Below are positions 8,855 through 17,168 of a stretch of 64,000 nucleotides of DNA, in pieces. Below the pieces are notes generated by a model that had not been told where the DNA came from, searched no databases, and saw only the letters and a program-made list of their open reading frames with translations. The stretch comes from Flavobacterium sp. ACN6 (GTDB lineage: Bacteria > Bacteroidota > Bacteroidia > Flavobacteriales > Flavobacteriaceae). Made by a program: the position numbers and the translations under genes. Location of the stretch: positions 62,001 to 126,000 of the forward strand of contig NZ_MRCQ01000001.1 of the NCBI RefSeq assembly GCF_002304005.1, in the 5' to 3' direction. The first letter of the stretch is position 1; each line of letters begins with the position of its first letter.

Positions 8855-9532
8855 ATGAAAATTACATTTTACGGACACGCTTCTTTAGCAATTGAAGTGG
8901 GAGGAAAAAATATTATTGTGGATCCTTTTATTACGGGAAATCCGCAAGCAGCAGCAATTGATATCAATGCACTAAAGGCAGATTATATCTTGTTGACACA
9001 CGCACATGGTGATCATGTTTTGGATGTTGAAGCTATTGCAAAAAACACCAATGCGGTTATTGTTTCAAATGCTGAAATTACAAGTTATTATGCCAACAAG
9101 GGATTCAATTCACACCCAATGAATCACGGCGGAAGCTGGAATTTTGATTTCGGAAAAGTGAAATATGTAAATGCTATTCACTCCAGCAGTTTTCCTGATG
9201 GTACTTACGGCGGAAATCCTGGTGGATTTGTGATCGAAGGCGAACATAAAAACATTTATATCGCCGGAGATACTGCATTAACGTACGATATGAAATTAAT
9301 TCCGCTTCGTACAAAATTGGATTTAGCAATTCTTCCAATCGGAAATAATTTTACAATGGATGTAGAAGATGCTATCATCGCTTCAGATTTTGTAGAATGT
9401 GATAAAATTTTAGGTTACCACTTTGACACTTTCGGTTATATCGAAATCAATCACGAAGAATCAATCCGTAAATTTTTCGATAAAGGAAAAGATTTAATGC
9501 TTTTACAAATCGGAGAATCTATAGAATTATAA
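8855..9532 (+). CDS. UPF0173 family metallo-beta-lactamase-fold hydrolase
   Basis: Metal-dependent hydrolase of 225 residues, the usual family length. The HxHxDH zinc motif appears as THAHGDHVLD near residue 48. Further ligands are in the AIHSSSFPDG and IAGDTALTYDM segments, and the protein ends with GYHFDTFGYIEI near 190. Substrate is unknown for the family. It starts 30 bp after menA and is followed by a spacer with an interspersed repeat, so it is probably the last gene of a menB-menA-hydrolase transcript. A link to menaquinone chemistry is only positional. Confidence 0.9.
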   Translation: MKITFYGHASLAIEVGGKNIIVDPFITGNPQAAAIDINALKADYILLTHAHGDHVLDVEAIAKNTNAVIVSNAEITSYYANKGFNSHPMNHGGSWNFDFGKVKYVNAIHSSSFPDGTYGGNPGGFVIEGEHKNIYIAGDTALTYDMKLIPLRTKLDLAILPIGNNFTMDVEDAIIASDFVECDKILGYHFDTFGYIEINHEESIRKFFDKGKDLMLLQIGESIEL

Positions 9533-9566
9533 TTGGCATCCTGAGAATAGTCGAAAGAAGGAGCTA

Positions 9567-9686
9567 ATCCTGCTTTCGGCTATATCTTTATTAAGGTAAA
9601 GAAAAATTAACTTAAAAAAGATACCGCCTCAAACGAATTTCACTAAACTCCAATTAAAATAAAATTTGGTGAAGTAATCGGGGCTA
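9567..9686 (-). repeat. Degenerate copy of an interspersed AGCCCCGAT element
   Basis: Read on the plus strand it starts TCCTGCTTTCGGCTATATCT and ends AATCGGGGCTA. These ends correspond to the reverse complement of the better preserved element at 19660-19741, whose ends read AGCCCCGATAGAAG and ATAGCGGGAC. The centre is diverged and lacks the TCCCGA core hairpin. The rest of the spacer up to 9771 shows no gene. Confidence 0.5.
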
Positions 9687-9771
9687 GGCAATCGTTTCCA
9701 TAAGAAAGTTATTTGGCATAATCTATGTTATTATATAATGAAGTTTTTTTAAGTAAAAATCATTTTAATCT

Positions 9772-11010
9772 GTGAAATCTGTGGCAATTAAAGCATCATC
9801 ACGAAATACAACTTTCAAAAAAATAATTCTATCGCTGTTTATTACAGTTTCCTTTACTGCTTTCGCACAGAAAGACGGTTATTGGGACAAAGAGCGAGCA
9901 ACTACAAAAGAAATTATGGTTCCCGCACGCGATAGAATTTATATTGCGACAGAAGATCTTCCAGTCGGAACCACAGAAATCGTTTATCGCATTACACTTT
10001 TAGACAAAAATCAGGAACTGACCAATAGTTTGGTTTCTTTACTAAAAGCTATTCCAGATCCAACAGGCGTTAGTCAGGGATCTGCAGGAGCTGTTTTTTT
10101 GATGTCTAAAATTTCTGGAGATGACGAATGCACCTATTCGATTTTTACATCAAATGAAAATGCAAAAAAATATGTGGCAGACGGTAAAATTGATAAAGCT
10201 TGTTTTTCTCAGGCCGAACCTGTAAGCAAAGACGCAAAACGTTTATCACTTGATAAATCTTCCTGCTTAAAACAAAATACCGGAACAATTTGGTTTGGTT
10301 TTGAAAGTAAAAATTGGATTCTAAGTCAGAAAGTAGTTTTAGAAGTTGTGCCTTGGGTCGATTCCAAATTAAACCGCGGCTGGAACCAAGACAATAAAAA
10401 CGAAATCATAAGTTTGTGTAAAACTTCTACAATGGCACAAAAAATGGCCAATTCAGATGATTTTTGTGTGTGCATTTTGAATAAAATCATGAAACAATAT
10501 CGTTATGATGAATTCCAAAAATTATTAGCCGTCGAAAAAACAAAAGTGTATAAAGATTTTGGAAACGCCTGTTATAAAGATGCCGACATTTCTAAAAATG
10601 TATTCAACGACTTAAGAACGCAGGCATCTTCATTAATAAAACTGCAAAAATACAATGAAGCCATTCCAAAGCTGAACACTATAATAAGTGAAGGTAAAGC
10701 AACGGCTTTAGATTATAGTTCATTAGGATATTGCTACATTTTAACCAAACAATATGCAAAAGCATTAAAAGCACTTCAAGAAGGCGAAAAGCTGGATGAT
10801 ACAGAATTAATGGTGAAGTTAAATTTAGCTCACACTTATTTAATTACTAACGATTACAGCGAAGCAAAAGCAATTTATAAAAAATACCAAACTCAAAATG
10901 TAACCGACAGTTTGAGCTGGGTTGCAAAAACAAAATTGGATTTTGCAGCTTTTGAAAAAGCTGGACTTCCGTCTAAGGATTTTGAAAAAGTGCTTAAACT
11001 TTATAATTAA
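9772..11010 (+). CDS. Exported TPR-containing protein of unknown function
   Basis: Protein of 412 residues with a signal peptide (KKIILSLFITVSFTAFAQ) and a C-terminal pair of TPR-like repeats at about 285-400 (NEAIPKLNTIISEG, AKALKALQEGEKL, SEAKAIYKKYQ). The middle region has cysteines in CTYSIF, CFSQ and DFCVCILNKI and resembles no family I can name. The start is uncertain: the frame can begin at GTG 9772 or GTG 9781, both inside a TCTGTGAAATCTGTGGC word that looks like an intergenic repeat, and no ATG exists before the signal peptide. menC follows after 12 bp, so the pair is probably co-transcribed. Confidence 0.75.
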   Translation: MKSVAIKASSRNTTFKKIILSLFITVSFTAFAQKDGYWDKERATTKEIMVPARDRIYIATEDLPVGTTEIVYRITLLDKNQELTNSLVSLLKAIPDPTGVSQGSAGAVFLMSKISGDDECTYSIFTSNENAKKYVADGKIDKACFSQAEPVSKDAKRLSLDKSSCLKQNTGTIWFGFESKNWILSQKVVLEVVPWVDSKLNRGWNQDNKNEIISLCKTSTMAQKMANSDDFCVCILNKIMKQYRYDEFQKLLAVEKTKVYKDFGNACYKDADISKNVFNDLRTQASSLIKLQKYNEAIPKLNTIISEGKATALDYSSLGYCYILTKQYAKALKALQEGEKLDDTELMVKLNLAHTYLITNDYSEAKAIYKKYQTQNVTDSLSWVAKTKLDFAAFEKAGLPSKDFEKVLKLYN

Positions 11011-11022
11011 AATAAACATTCA

Positions 11023-12051
11023 TTGAAAGCTTCTTACCAAAAATATTTATTAGAATTTAAACGCCCTTCAGGAACTTCGAGAGGTATAATGACCGAAAAA
11101 GAAACCTGGTTTATTACTCTAGAAGAAAACGGAAAAAAAGGGATAGGTGAGTGCGGGATCTTACGCGGTTTAAGCGCAGACGATCGTGACGATTACGAAG
11201 AAAAACTCCAATGGGCTTGTAATAATATTCATTTAGGCGAAAAAGCACTGTGGGAGGCCTTACTAGAATTTCCATCAATACAATTCGGAATAGAAATGGC
11301 TTTTCAATCCTTAAAAAGCGAAAATTCATATATTTTATTTCCGTCAGATTTCACTACAAACAAAAGTTCTATTGCAATAAACGGCTTAGTTTGGATGGGA
11401 GAATCTTCTTTCATGAAACAGCAAATAGAAGAAAAACTAGCCGATGGATTTAACTGTATCAAACTTAAAATTGGTGCAATAGATTTTGAAAAAGAATTAG
11501 AATTACTTCAATTTATTAGAAGTCATTTTTCACCAGAAGAAATCGAAATTCGTGTAGATGCAAATGGCGCTTTTACTTCTACAGAAGCTTTAGATAAGCT
11601 TAATCAATTAAAACAATTTGAACTTCATAGCATAGAACAGCCTATAAAAAACGGTAATATAAAAGAAATGGCACAGCTTTGTAAAGTAACTCCATTTCCT
11701 ATAGCTTTAGACGAAGAACTTATTGGTGTTTTTTCATTGGAAGAAAAAGAAAAATTACTCCACGAAATAAAACCACAGTATATTATTTTGAAGCCAAGTT
11801 TTATTGGCGGTTTCAGAGGCACGCAAGAGTGGATTTCGTTGGCAGACAAATATAATATCGGCTGGTGGATTACATCGGCTTTAGAAAGTAATATTGGTCT
11901 TAACGCCATTGCACAATGGACATTCCTTCAGAATTCAAAAATGCCCCAAGGTTTAGGAACCGGAGCATTATATACTAATAATATAGATTGTCCTTTAGAA
12001 GTTAAAAATGGTAAGCTTTGGTACAATAACTCAAAAGGTTGGGGATTGTAG
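11023..12051 (+). CDS. menC: O-succinylbenzoate synthase (MenC)
   Basis: Enolase-superfamily dehydratase that makes O-succinylbenzoate from SHCHC in menaquinone synthesis. The 342 residues contain the expected active-site set: KLKIG (KxK acid/base) near residue 150, RVDANGAF (metal Asp) near 178, SIEQP (metal Glu) near 205, ALDEE (metal Asp) near 232, and ILKPSFIGG (second catalytic Lys) near 256. The start is TTG at 11023, 12 bp after the TPR gene; no ATG precedes the conserved N-terminus. Its stop codon TAG overlaps the first bases of a 190-bp inverted repeat. Confidence 0.93.
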   Translation: MKASYQKYLLEFKRPSGTSRGIMTEKETWFITLEENGKKGIGECGILRGLSADDRDDYEEKLQWACNNIHLGEKALWEALLEFPSIQFGIEMAFQSLKSENSYILFPSDFTTNKSSIAINGLVWMGESSFMKQQIEEKLADGFNCIKLKIGAIDFEKELELLQFIRSHFSPEEIEIRVDANGAFTSTEALDKLNQLKQFELHSIEQPIKNGNIKEMAQLCKVTPFPIALDEELIGVFSLEEKEKLLHEIKPQYIILKPSFIGGFRGTQEWISLADKYNIGWWITSALESNIGLNAIAQWTFLQNSKMPQGLGTGALYTNNIDCPLEVKNGKLWYNNSKGWGL

Positions 12052-12238
12052 GTTCAGAGTTACAAAGGGAAAAAGGTACAGAGGGACAAAGGTTCAAAGG
12101 AGCAAAGATACAGAGCGAAAACTTTGTGCCTTTGAACCTTTGTCCCTCTCAACCTTTGTCCTCTGAACCTTTGTTTGAACCTTTGTTTAAACCTTTGTTT
12201 AAACCTTTGTCCCTTTGCAACTCTGAACCTCTGAACCT
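12050..12238. repeat. 190-bp imperfect inverted repeat of 'CAAAGGTTCAAAGG' words
   Basis: The left half reads GGTTCAGAGTTACAAAGGGA and GAGGGACAAAGGTTCAAAGG; the right half carries the reverse complements, CCTTTGAACCTTTGTCCCTC and TCCCTTTGCAACTCTGAACC, so a long branched hairpin can form. It begins in the menC stop codon and ends 6 bp before the stop of the convergent HhH gene, filling the whole gap. It probably serves as a two-way transcription end (inference). Confidence 0.75.
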
Positions 12239-12244
12239 ATTTCC

Positions 12245-12790
12245 TTACTCTTTCCCGCCTAAAAGATTTTGCTGCCAATCTTTTAATTCCTGCCATTTTC
12301 CTTGATAGGCAAATAAAGCTTGTTTAGCCCAGGTACTTGGATTATGTATGGAGTAATTTTCGCCGCCTGCATCAAGTATAGATTGTAGTTTTTCAGTTGA
12401 TGCTTGAGAAAGATCATACCATGTTGTAATTCCCGCATTATTTAATAATGCTTCTATTTTCGGACCAATTCCTTCTACAATTTTCAAATCATTATCTTTT
12501 ATTTTTTTGCCTAAAACTGTTGCTGCTAATGCGCTGTCAAAAGTAACTAACGTTGGTGCCGTGGCGGTAAATGACTGAGGCGCTATTTTAGGTTTCGCAG
12601 CTAAATCTGCTTCTAATGTCGCTATTCGGGCATTTAAATTTCTAGTATTCGCTTTACAGGCATCCAAATCAGCTTGAAGGGATAATGCAAGCGAATCATC
12701 ATTTTTCGAGTTCATTTTTCCAAGCAGGTAACCTAAAATCCCACAGATTAATCCCACTAGCACAGGTATTAAGATACAAGGTATATTCAT
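12245..12790 (-). CDS. Membrane-anchored coiled-coil protein with C-terminal helix-hairpin-helix domain
   Basis: Protein of 181 residues. Residues 3-24 form one membrane helix (IPCILIPVLVGLICGILGYLL), followed by a short coiled coil (about 35-65, LQADLDACKANTRNLNARIATLEADL). The C-terminal half has a helix-hairpin-helix fold, LKIVEGIGPKIEALLNNAGI near 101, as in flap-endonuclease-like HhH_5 domains found fused to many membrane proteins. It lies 19 bp downstream of the OmpA-family gene on the same strand, so the two probably form an operon. DNA binding by the HhH region is not assumed; in such anchored proteins its role is unknown. Confidence 0.75.
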   Translation of the reverse strand: MNIPCILIPVLVGLICGILGYLLGKMNSKNDDSLALSLQADLDACKANTRNLNARIATLEADLAAKPKIAPQSFTATAPTLVTFDSALAATVLGKKIKDNDLKIVEGIGPKIEALLNNAGITTWYDLSQASTEKLQSILDAGGENYSIHNPSTWAKQALFAYQGKWQELKDWQQNLLGGKE

Positions 12791-12809
12791 GATCGTATGT
12801 TTTGATTAG

Positions 12810-13721
12810 TTATTTAATTGTAATTACTGTTCTTCTGTTTGACGCCTTTCCTTCTGAAGTGTTATTATCACCAATGGGTTCATCTGGACCTTTAGACTGG
12901 GTTTCGATCCTAGTTTGGTCTATTCCGTTTTTAGAAAGATAACTTTTAGAAAATTCCGCTCTTTTTTGTCCTAAAACAATATTTGAATCGCGGTTTCCAA
13001 CATTATCAGAATGTCCAACAGCTAAAACAACAGCATCTTTTACATTTTCTGTATACTTAATAATATCGGCCACTTTTTGTTTTTCTACACTGCTTAAAGT
13101 TTGGCTGGACTGATTTGTGTTAAAGTGAAGAAGCAGCGGATCTGCGTTTATTTTGTCTTTTAAAGCGCTCCATTCGTCATTTGTAACAGCAGTAGAATCA
13201 ATAGTTCCAAAGGTATAAGCTGCAGGTCCTAAAAGCGTATCTGCACTCGTTTTCCAATTGTCTATTATTTCACCTTTAGTAATAAACTGTTTTTCAGTTA
13301 ATCCTTCTGATACAAAGTAATTCTTAACATCATTTGCCCTTGCCAGACCCAGACTCTCAAAAGAGGTCGTGTTCTTTTCGTCAGATAAAGCATAACCAGT
13401 TATTGTTACTTGCTGCTTTGGATTTGAAGCCAGGAATGTCTTTAATTTCTGAATTCCAGTTATAATAGAATCACTTACAGGCATTATTAAAATAGCGCTG
13501 TTTTTAAGGAACTTGAAATTATCATTTGTACGATATTCAATTCCAGAACCATTCAATTCAAACGGAACAAAATTTAGCTCTTGAACAGCAGTTGAAGCTG
13601 TTTTGGGAGTATCATCCGTTGGTGTTTTCTCATTGCAGTTGCAGCAAAATTTCAGATACAAATAAGTACCCAAAATAATGGTTATTGCAATGCCTAATAC
13701 ATAAAGTGCTTTTTTAGACAT
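12810..13721 (-). CDS. OmpA-family peptidoglycan-associating protein
   Basis: Protein of 303 residues with one N-terminal membrane helix (about 4-25) and a Cys pair CCNCN just after it. The C-terminal 110 residues are a clear OmpA/Pal domain: LHFNTNQSSQTLS, VGHSDNVGNRDSNIVLGQKRAE and ASNRRTVI (peptidoglycan-binding Asp/Arg pattern). The middle 100 residues (IITGIQKLKTFLASNP, ARANDVKNYFVSEGL) look like a degenerate second copy of the same fold. The protein likely links envelope to cell wall. The HhH protein gene follows at 19 bp. Confidence 0.88.
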   Translation of the reverse strand: MSKKALYVLGIAITIILGTYLYLKFCCNCNEKTPTDDTPKTASTAVQELNFVPFELNGSGIEYRTNDNFKFLKNSAILIMPVSDSIITGIQKLKTFLASNPKQQVTITGYALSDEKNTTSFESLGLARANDVKNYFVSEGLTEKQFITKGEIIDNWKTSADTLLGPAAYTFGTIDSTAVTNDEWSALKDKINADPLLLHFNTNQSSQTLSSVEKQKVADIIKYTENVKDAVVLAVGHSDNVGNRDSNIVLGQKRAEFSKSYLSKNGIDQTRIETQSKGPDEPIGDNNTSEGKASNRRTVITIK

Positions 13722-13907
13722 AGATGATAAAGTTTAGATTCTATCAAATTTAACTAAAAAAATAACACGTAATGTATTAATAATCAGTTATTTTAATGTT
13801 CTTGATTTACGTCTTTAAAATTGAATTAACATTTTTTTGCTTTTCTATATTTTCAACAGCTTGATTAAAATGAGTAACTTGCATAAAAAAAATAACGCAC
13901 ATTTAAA

Positions 13908-14381
13908 ATGGTCGAAATAGAAAGAAAATTTCTTGTGAAATCTGAGGACTTCAAGAAACAAGCTTTTGCTCAAAATAAAATTGCTCAAGGTTATCTTAGT
14001 TCTGTTCCAGAACGAACTGTCAGGGTTAGAATTAAGGGAAATAAAGGGTTTATAACTATAAAAGGAATAAGCCACAGCGGTGGTATGTCTCGTTTTGAAT
14101 GGGAAAATGAAATTCCGCTCGACGAAGCAGCTGAACTTTTGAAATTATGCGAAAAAGGCAAAATAGAAAAGACCCGTTTTGAAATAAAATCCGGAATTCA
14201 TGTTTATGAAGTTGATGAGTTTTATGGAGAAAACGAAGGTTTAGTTATGGCAGAAATTGAATTAAACTCTGAAACAGAAGCTTTTGAAAAACCAGATTGG
14301 CTTGGAGAAGAAGTTACAAACGACGAAAGATATTATAACGCCTATTTGAGTAAAAATCCATTTAAAGAATGGCAGAAATAA
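13908..14381 (+). CDS. CYTH domain protein (class IV adenylate cyclase / triphosphatase fold)
   Basis: Protein of 157 residues forming one CYTH (triphosphate tunnel) domain. The signature ExExK is EIERK at residues 3-7. Further tunnel residues appear in RVRIKGNKGFITIKG, EKTRFEI, YEVDEFYG and AEIELNSE. Members of this bacterial subgroup act on triphosphates, typically as tripolyphosphatases; the substrate here is unknown. The YpdA-type reductase gene starts 1 bp after its stop, so they are co-transcribed. Divergent from the OmpA gene. Confidence 0.9.
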   Translation: MVEIERKFLVKSEDFKKQAFAQNKIAQGYLSSVPERTVRVRIKGNKGFITIKGISHSGGMSRFEWENEIPLDEAAELLKLCEKGKIEKTRFEIKSGIHVYEVDEFYGENEGLVMAEIELNSETEAFEKPDWLGEEVTNDERYYNAYLSKNPFKEWQK

Positions 14382-14382
14382 A

Positions 14383-15354
14383 ATGACAGAAGCAGCATAC
14401 GACCTTATTATAGTAGGAGGAGGCCCAATTGGTCTTGCCTGCGCCATCGAAGCCCAAAAGAAAAAATTAAAATATTTAATAATTGAAAAAGGAGCAATTG
14501 TAAATAGCATTTTCAATTATCCGCTTTATATGACCTTTTTTTCTACTGCAGAGAGATTGGAAATTGGTGATATTCCGTTTAATTGCTTAGCGCCAAAACC
14601 TGGGCGTCAAGAAGCTTTAGAATACTACAGAAACATTCATCGTTATTTTAAATTCAATATTAATTTATTTGAAAAAGTAATCAGCGTTCAAAAAGAAAAT
14701 AACAAGATTTTCAAAATAACCACCGACAAACAAAATTACGAATCAAGCAATGTTATAATTGCTACAGGTTTTTATGATATTCCGATAGAAATGAATATTT
14801 CTGGAGAAAATCTCCCAAAAGTGCGCCACTATTATAAAGAAGCACACGAATATGCATTTAGAAAAATTCTAGTAGTGGGTGCCAATAATTCCTCTGTAGA
14901 CGCGGCTTTGGAATGCTGGAGAAAAGGCGCCGATGTAACTATGGTGATTCGTAAAAATGAAATTAACAACAGAGTAAAATATTGGGTAAAACCTGATATT
15001 GAAAATCGGATTGAAGAGGGAAGTATTAAAGCGTATTTTGAATCTAATATTACTGAAATCAGAGAAAATGAAGTTGAAATTGAAACTCCAAATGGAAAGG
15101 TTACACTTGAAAATGATTTTGTTTTAGCATTAACCGGTTATAAACCAGATTTGAATTTCCTAGAAAAAATGGGAATTCAGCTTTCTGACGACGAATTAAA
15201 AATTCCGATTTACAATCCTGAAACAATGGAAACAAATGTAGAAGGATTATTTCTTGCAGGCGTTGTCTGCGGCGGTATTCAGACACATAAATGGTTTATT
15301 GAAAACTCGCGCGTTCACGCCAGTATGATTGTGAATTATATTACTTCGAAATAG
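14383..15354 (+). CDS. YpdA-family FAD/NAD(P) oxidoreductase, putative bacillithiol disulfide reductase
   Basis: Flavoprotein of 323 residues with two Rossmann folds: the FAD site YDLIIVGGGPIGLACAIEA at 6-24 and the NADPH site ILVVGANNSSVDAALE near 165. It lacks a CxxC redox pair, as YpdA/Bdr proteins do, and has the family pattern MTFFSTAERLEIG and the C-terminal LFLAGVVCGG. In Firmicutes YpdA reduces bacillithiol disulfide; whether this organism makes bacillithiol cannot be seen here. It starts 1 bp after the CYTH gene. SelO and MsrA genes lie just beyond on the opposite strand. Confidence 0.88.
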   Translation: MTEAAYDLIIVGGGPIGLACAIEAQKKKLKYLIIEKGAIVNSIFNYPLYMTFFSTAERLEIGDIPFNCLAPKPGRQEALEYYRNIHRYFKFNINLFEKVISVQKENNKIFKITTDKQNYESSNVIIATGFYDIPIEMNISGENLPKVRHYYKEAHEYAFRKILVVGANNSSVDAALECWRKGADVTMVIRKNEINNRVKYWVKPDIENRIEEGSIKAYFESNITEIRENEVEIETPNGKVTLENDFVLALTGYKPDLNFLEKMGIQLSDDELKIPIYNPETMETNVEGLFLAGVVCGGIQTHKWFIENSRVHASMIVNYITSK

Positions 15355-15356
15355 GT

Positions 15357-15510
15357 TTGCCCCGAATTTCACGAATTTTCGCGGATTTTTTTATTGAATT
15401 TAAATTGTCACATCGAGCGAAGTCGAGACGTGCGCAAATTATTTAAGATTTATATTCTAATAAATATTTATATAAAAAAATAGCAAAAATTCGTGAAATT
15501 AGTAGCAGAA
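15357..15510. repeat. Word repeats GAATTTCACGAATTTT and CATCGAGCGAAGTCGAGACG between convergent genes
   Basis: The spacer between the YpdA-like gene and selO holds CCCGAATTTCACGAATTTT near 15361, the small hairpin word TCGAGCGAAGTCGA near 15413-15426, and AAAATTCGTGAAATTAGT near 15485, which is a partial reverse complement of the first word. These are typical intergenic repeat words of this genome; no gene is seen. Confidence 0.55.
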
Positions 15511-15515
15511 AAAAA

Positions 15516-17084
15516 TTAAGAACTACAAGAAAGCATTGAACATCCCACTTTAGATCTTGCCCAATCTGGTCGTTTAGCAAACCATTTTTCAGATTCAGGC
15601 TGTTCGTCGTATGGATTTTTCAACAGCTGAAATAACTCGTCAACTAAATCATAATTTCCTTTGTCCGCTTCATCTATAGCCAATTGTGCCATATAATTTC
15701 TCAGTACATATTTCGGATTTACCAAATTCATTTTCACAGCGCGTTCCTCATCTGACAGCTCTTCACTACTTAAACGTTTAAGATAAACCGATAACCATTT
15801 TTGCCAAGAATCTAGAATTTCGCCTTTTATCTCTTCTGGCAAATAAAATGCATATTCGATTTTGTTAAATGCCTGTTCTACAGAATCGTCTTTTTTGATT
15901 TGACTTAAATTTCTAAAATAGATAGTCATATCGGTTTCAGATAATTGCAAAATTTCTTCAATTCCTTGAATTATTTTATCATCAGTATTACTTGAAGTAA
16001 AGATACCTAATTTACTTAAAAACATATTTTTATAATCTTCTTTAAAATCAACTATAAAGGACTCTAGTATTTTTTCTAATGGTTCAGCTTCATTAATTAA
16101 TGGATATAGCGCATTGGCGAGTTGATATAAATTCCATTGTGCAATTTGAGGCTGATTTCCGAAACGGTATCTTCTATTTTGACTGTCTGTAGTGTTTGGA
16201 GTCCAGTTCGGATCATAGTTTTCCAGCCATCCGTAAGGGCCGTAATCAATTGTGATTCCGTGTATAGACATATTATCGGTATTCATTACGCCATGAACAA
16301 ATCCGACGCGCTGCCAATGTAAAATCATTTCGCGTGTTGTATCTGCAACTTTTTTAAAGAATTGTAGATACTGCTCTTTCGGTTCACCAGTAATTTCCGG
16401 GAAATAATGCTTGATTGTAAATTCTACAAACTCTTTCAGATTTTTAAGTTCATTTCTCGCTGTCAGCATTTCAAAACTTCCAAAACGAATAAATGATGGT
16501 GCAACACGGCAGACCACTGCGCCTTTTTCATAAGCAGGGTTTCCATTGTATAAAATGTCTCTTAAAACTTGATCACCAGAAAGAATCAACGAAAGAGATC
16601 GAGTAGTGGGAACTCCCAAATAATACATCGCTTCTGCACATAGATATTCTCTGATCGAAGAACGTAAAACAGCCAAACCATCTGCGGTTCTAGAGTACGG
16701 TGTTTTTCCAGCACCTTTTAACTGCAGCGTATAAAATTGATTATTGTGTTCAACTTCCGTTAAATTAATAGCACGTCCATCGCCCAATTGTCCAGCCCAA
16801 TTTCCAAATTGATGTCCGGCGTAACACATAGCATATGGCTGTGTATCAGGAAGAATATCTTTTCCAGAAAAAGCATTTAAAAACTCTTCAGATTGAATCT
16901 CTTCTTTTGAAATCCCGACTAAATCGGCAACTTCTTCAGAAGCGTGAATCAATTTCGGATTAGCTGGTTTTGTTGGATTTACATAAGAAAATAACGTATT
17001 TTTTACCTGACGAATTTCATTGGTCAATTCTGGATCCGCTGGTAATTCGGCTGTAAATCGATTGTTTATTTTTAGATTTTTCAT
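15516..17084 (-). CDS. selO: SelO/YdiU family protein adenylyltransferase
   Basis: Pseudokinase-fold enzyme that transfers AMP from ATP to Ser/Thr/Tyr of target proteins. The 522 residues match the family. Visible motifs are GDGRAINLTEV near residue 110, LQLKGAGKTPYSRTADG near 125 (nucleotide-binding Lys and SR-TADG loop), REYLCAEAM near 152 and HGVMNTDNMSIHGITIDYGP near 265 (catalytic Asn and metal Asp). The C-terminus CSMLSCSS keeps the two cysteines found near the end of bacterial SelO, at the place of selenocysteine in animal homologues. SelO is linked to redox-controlled AMPylation, which suits its neighbours msrA and the YpdA-type reductase. Confidence 0.95.
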   Translation of the reverse strand: MKNLKINNRFTAELPADPELTNEIRQVKNTLFSYVNPTKPANPKLIHASEEVADLVGISKEEIQSEEFLNAFSGKDILPDTQPYAMCYAGHQFGNWAGQLGDGRAINLTEVEHNNQFYTLQLKGAGKTPYSRTADGLAVLRSSIREYLCAEAMYYLGVPTTRSLSLILSGDQVLRDILYNGNPAYEKGAVVCRVAPSFIRFGSFEMLTARNELKNLKEFVEFTIKHYFPEITGEPKEQYLQFFKKVADTTREMILHWQRVGFVHGVMNTDNMSIHGITIDYGPYGWLENYDPNWTPNTTDSQNRRYRFGNQPQIAQWNLYQLANALYPLINEAEPLEKILESFIVDFKEDYKNMFLSKLGIFTSSNTDDKIIQGIEEILQLSETDMTIYFRNLSQIKKDDSVEQAFNKIEYAFYLPEEIKGEILDSWQKWLSVYLKRLSSEELSDEERAVKMNLVNPKYVLRNYMAQLAIDEADKGNYDLVDELFQLLKNPYDEQPESEKWFAKRPDWARSKVGCSMLSCSS

Positions 17085-17109
17085 TTTGTTTCTTTCTTTT
17101 TTATTTTGT

Positions 17110-17127
17110 CACAGATTACACAGATTA
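17110..17127. repeat. CACAGATTACACAGATTA word repeat
   Basis: An 18-bp direct repeat of CACAGATTA lies in the 84-bp gap between msrA and selO. A reversed relative, TCTGTGAAATCTGTGG, is at 9769-9784 at the start of the TPR gene. It is probably one more member of the genome's intergenic word repeats. Confidence 0.6.
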
Positions 17128-17168
17128 GAAGGATTTTATTTGCCTCTAATCTTGACAAAACTTTAAAT

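Noticed and set aside
12039-12305. 88-codon plus-strand ORF across the menC end and the inverted repeat
   Set aside because: It is translated from the repeat words (EPLFKPLFKPL pattern), overlaps menC and the convergent gene, and has no independent start context.
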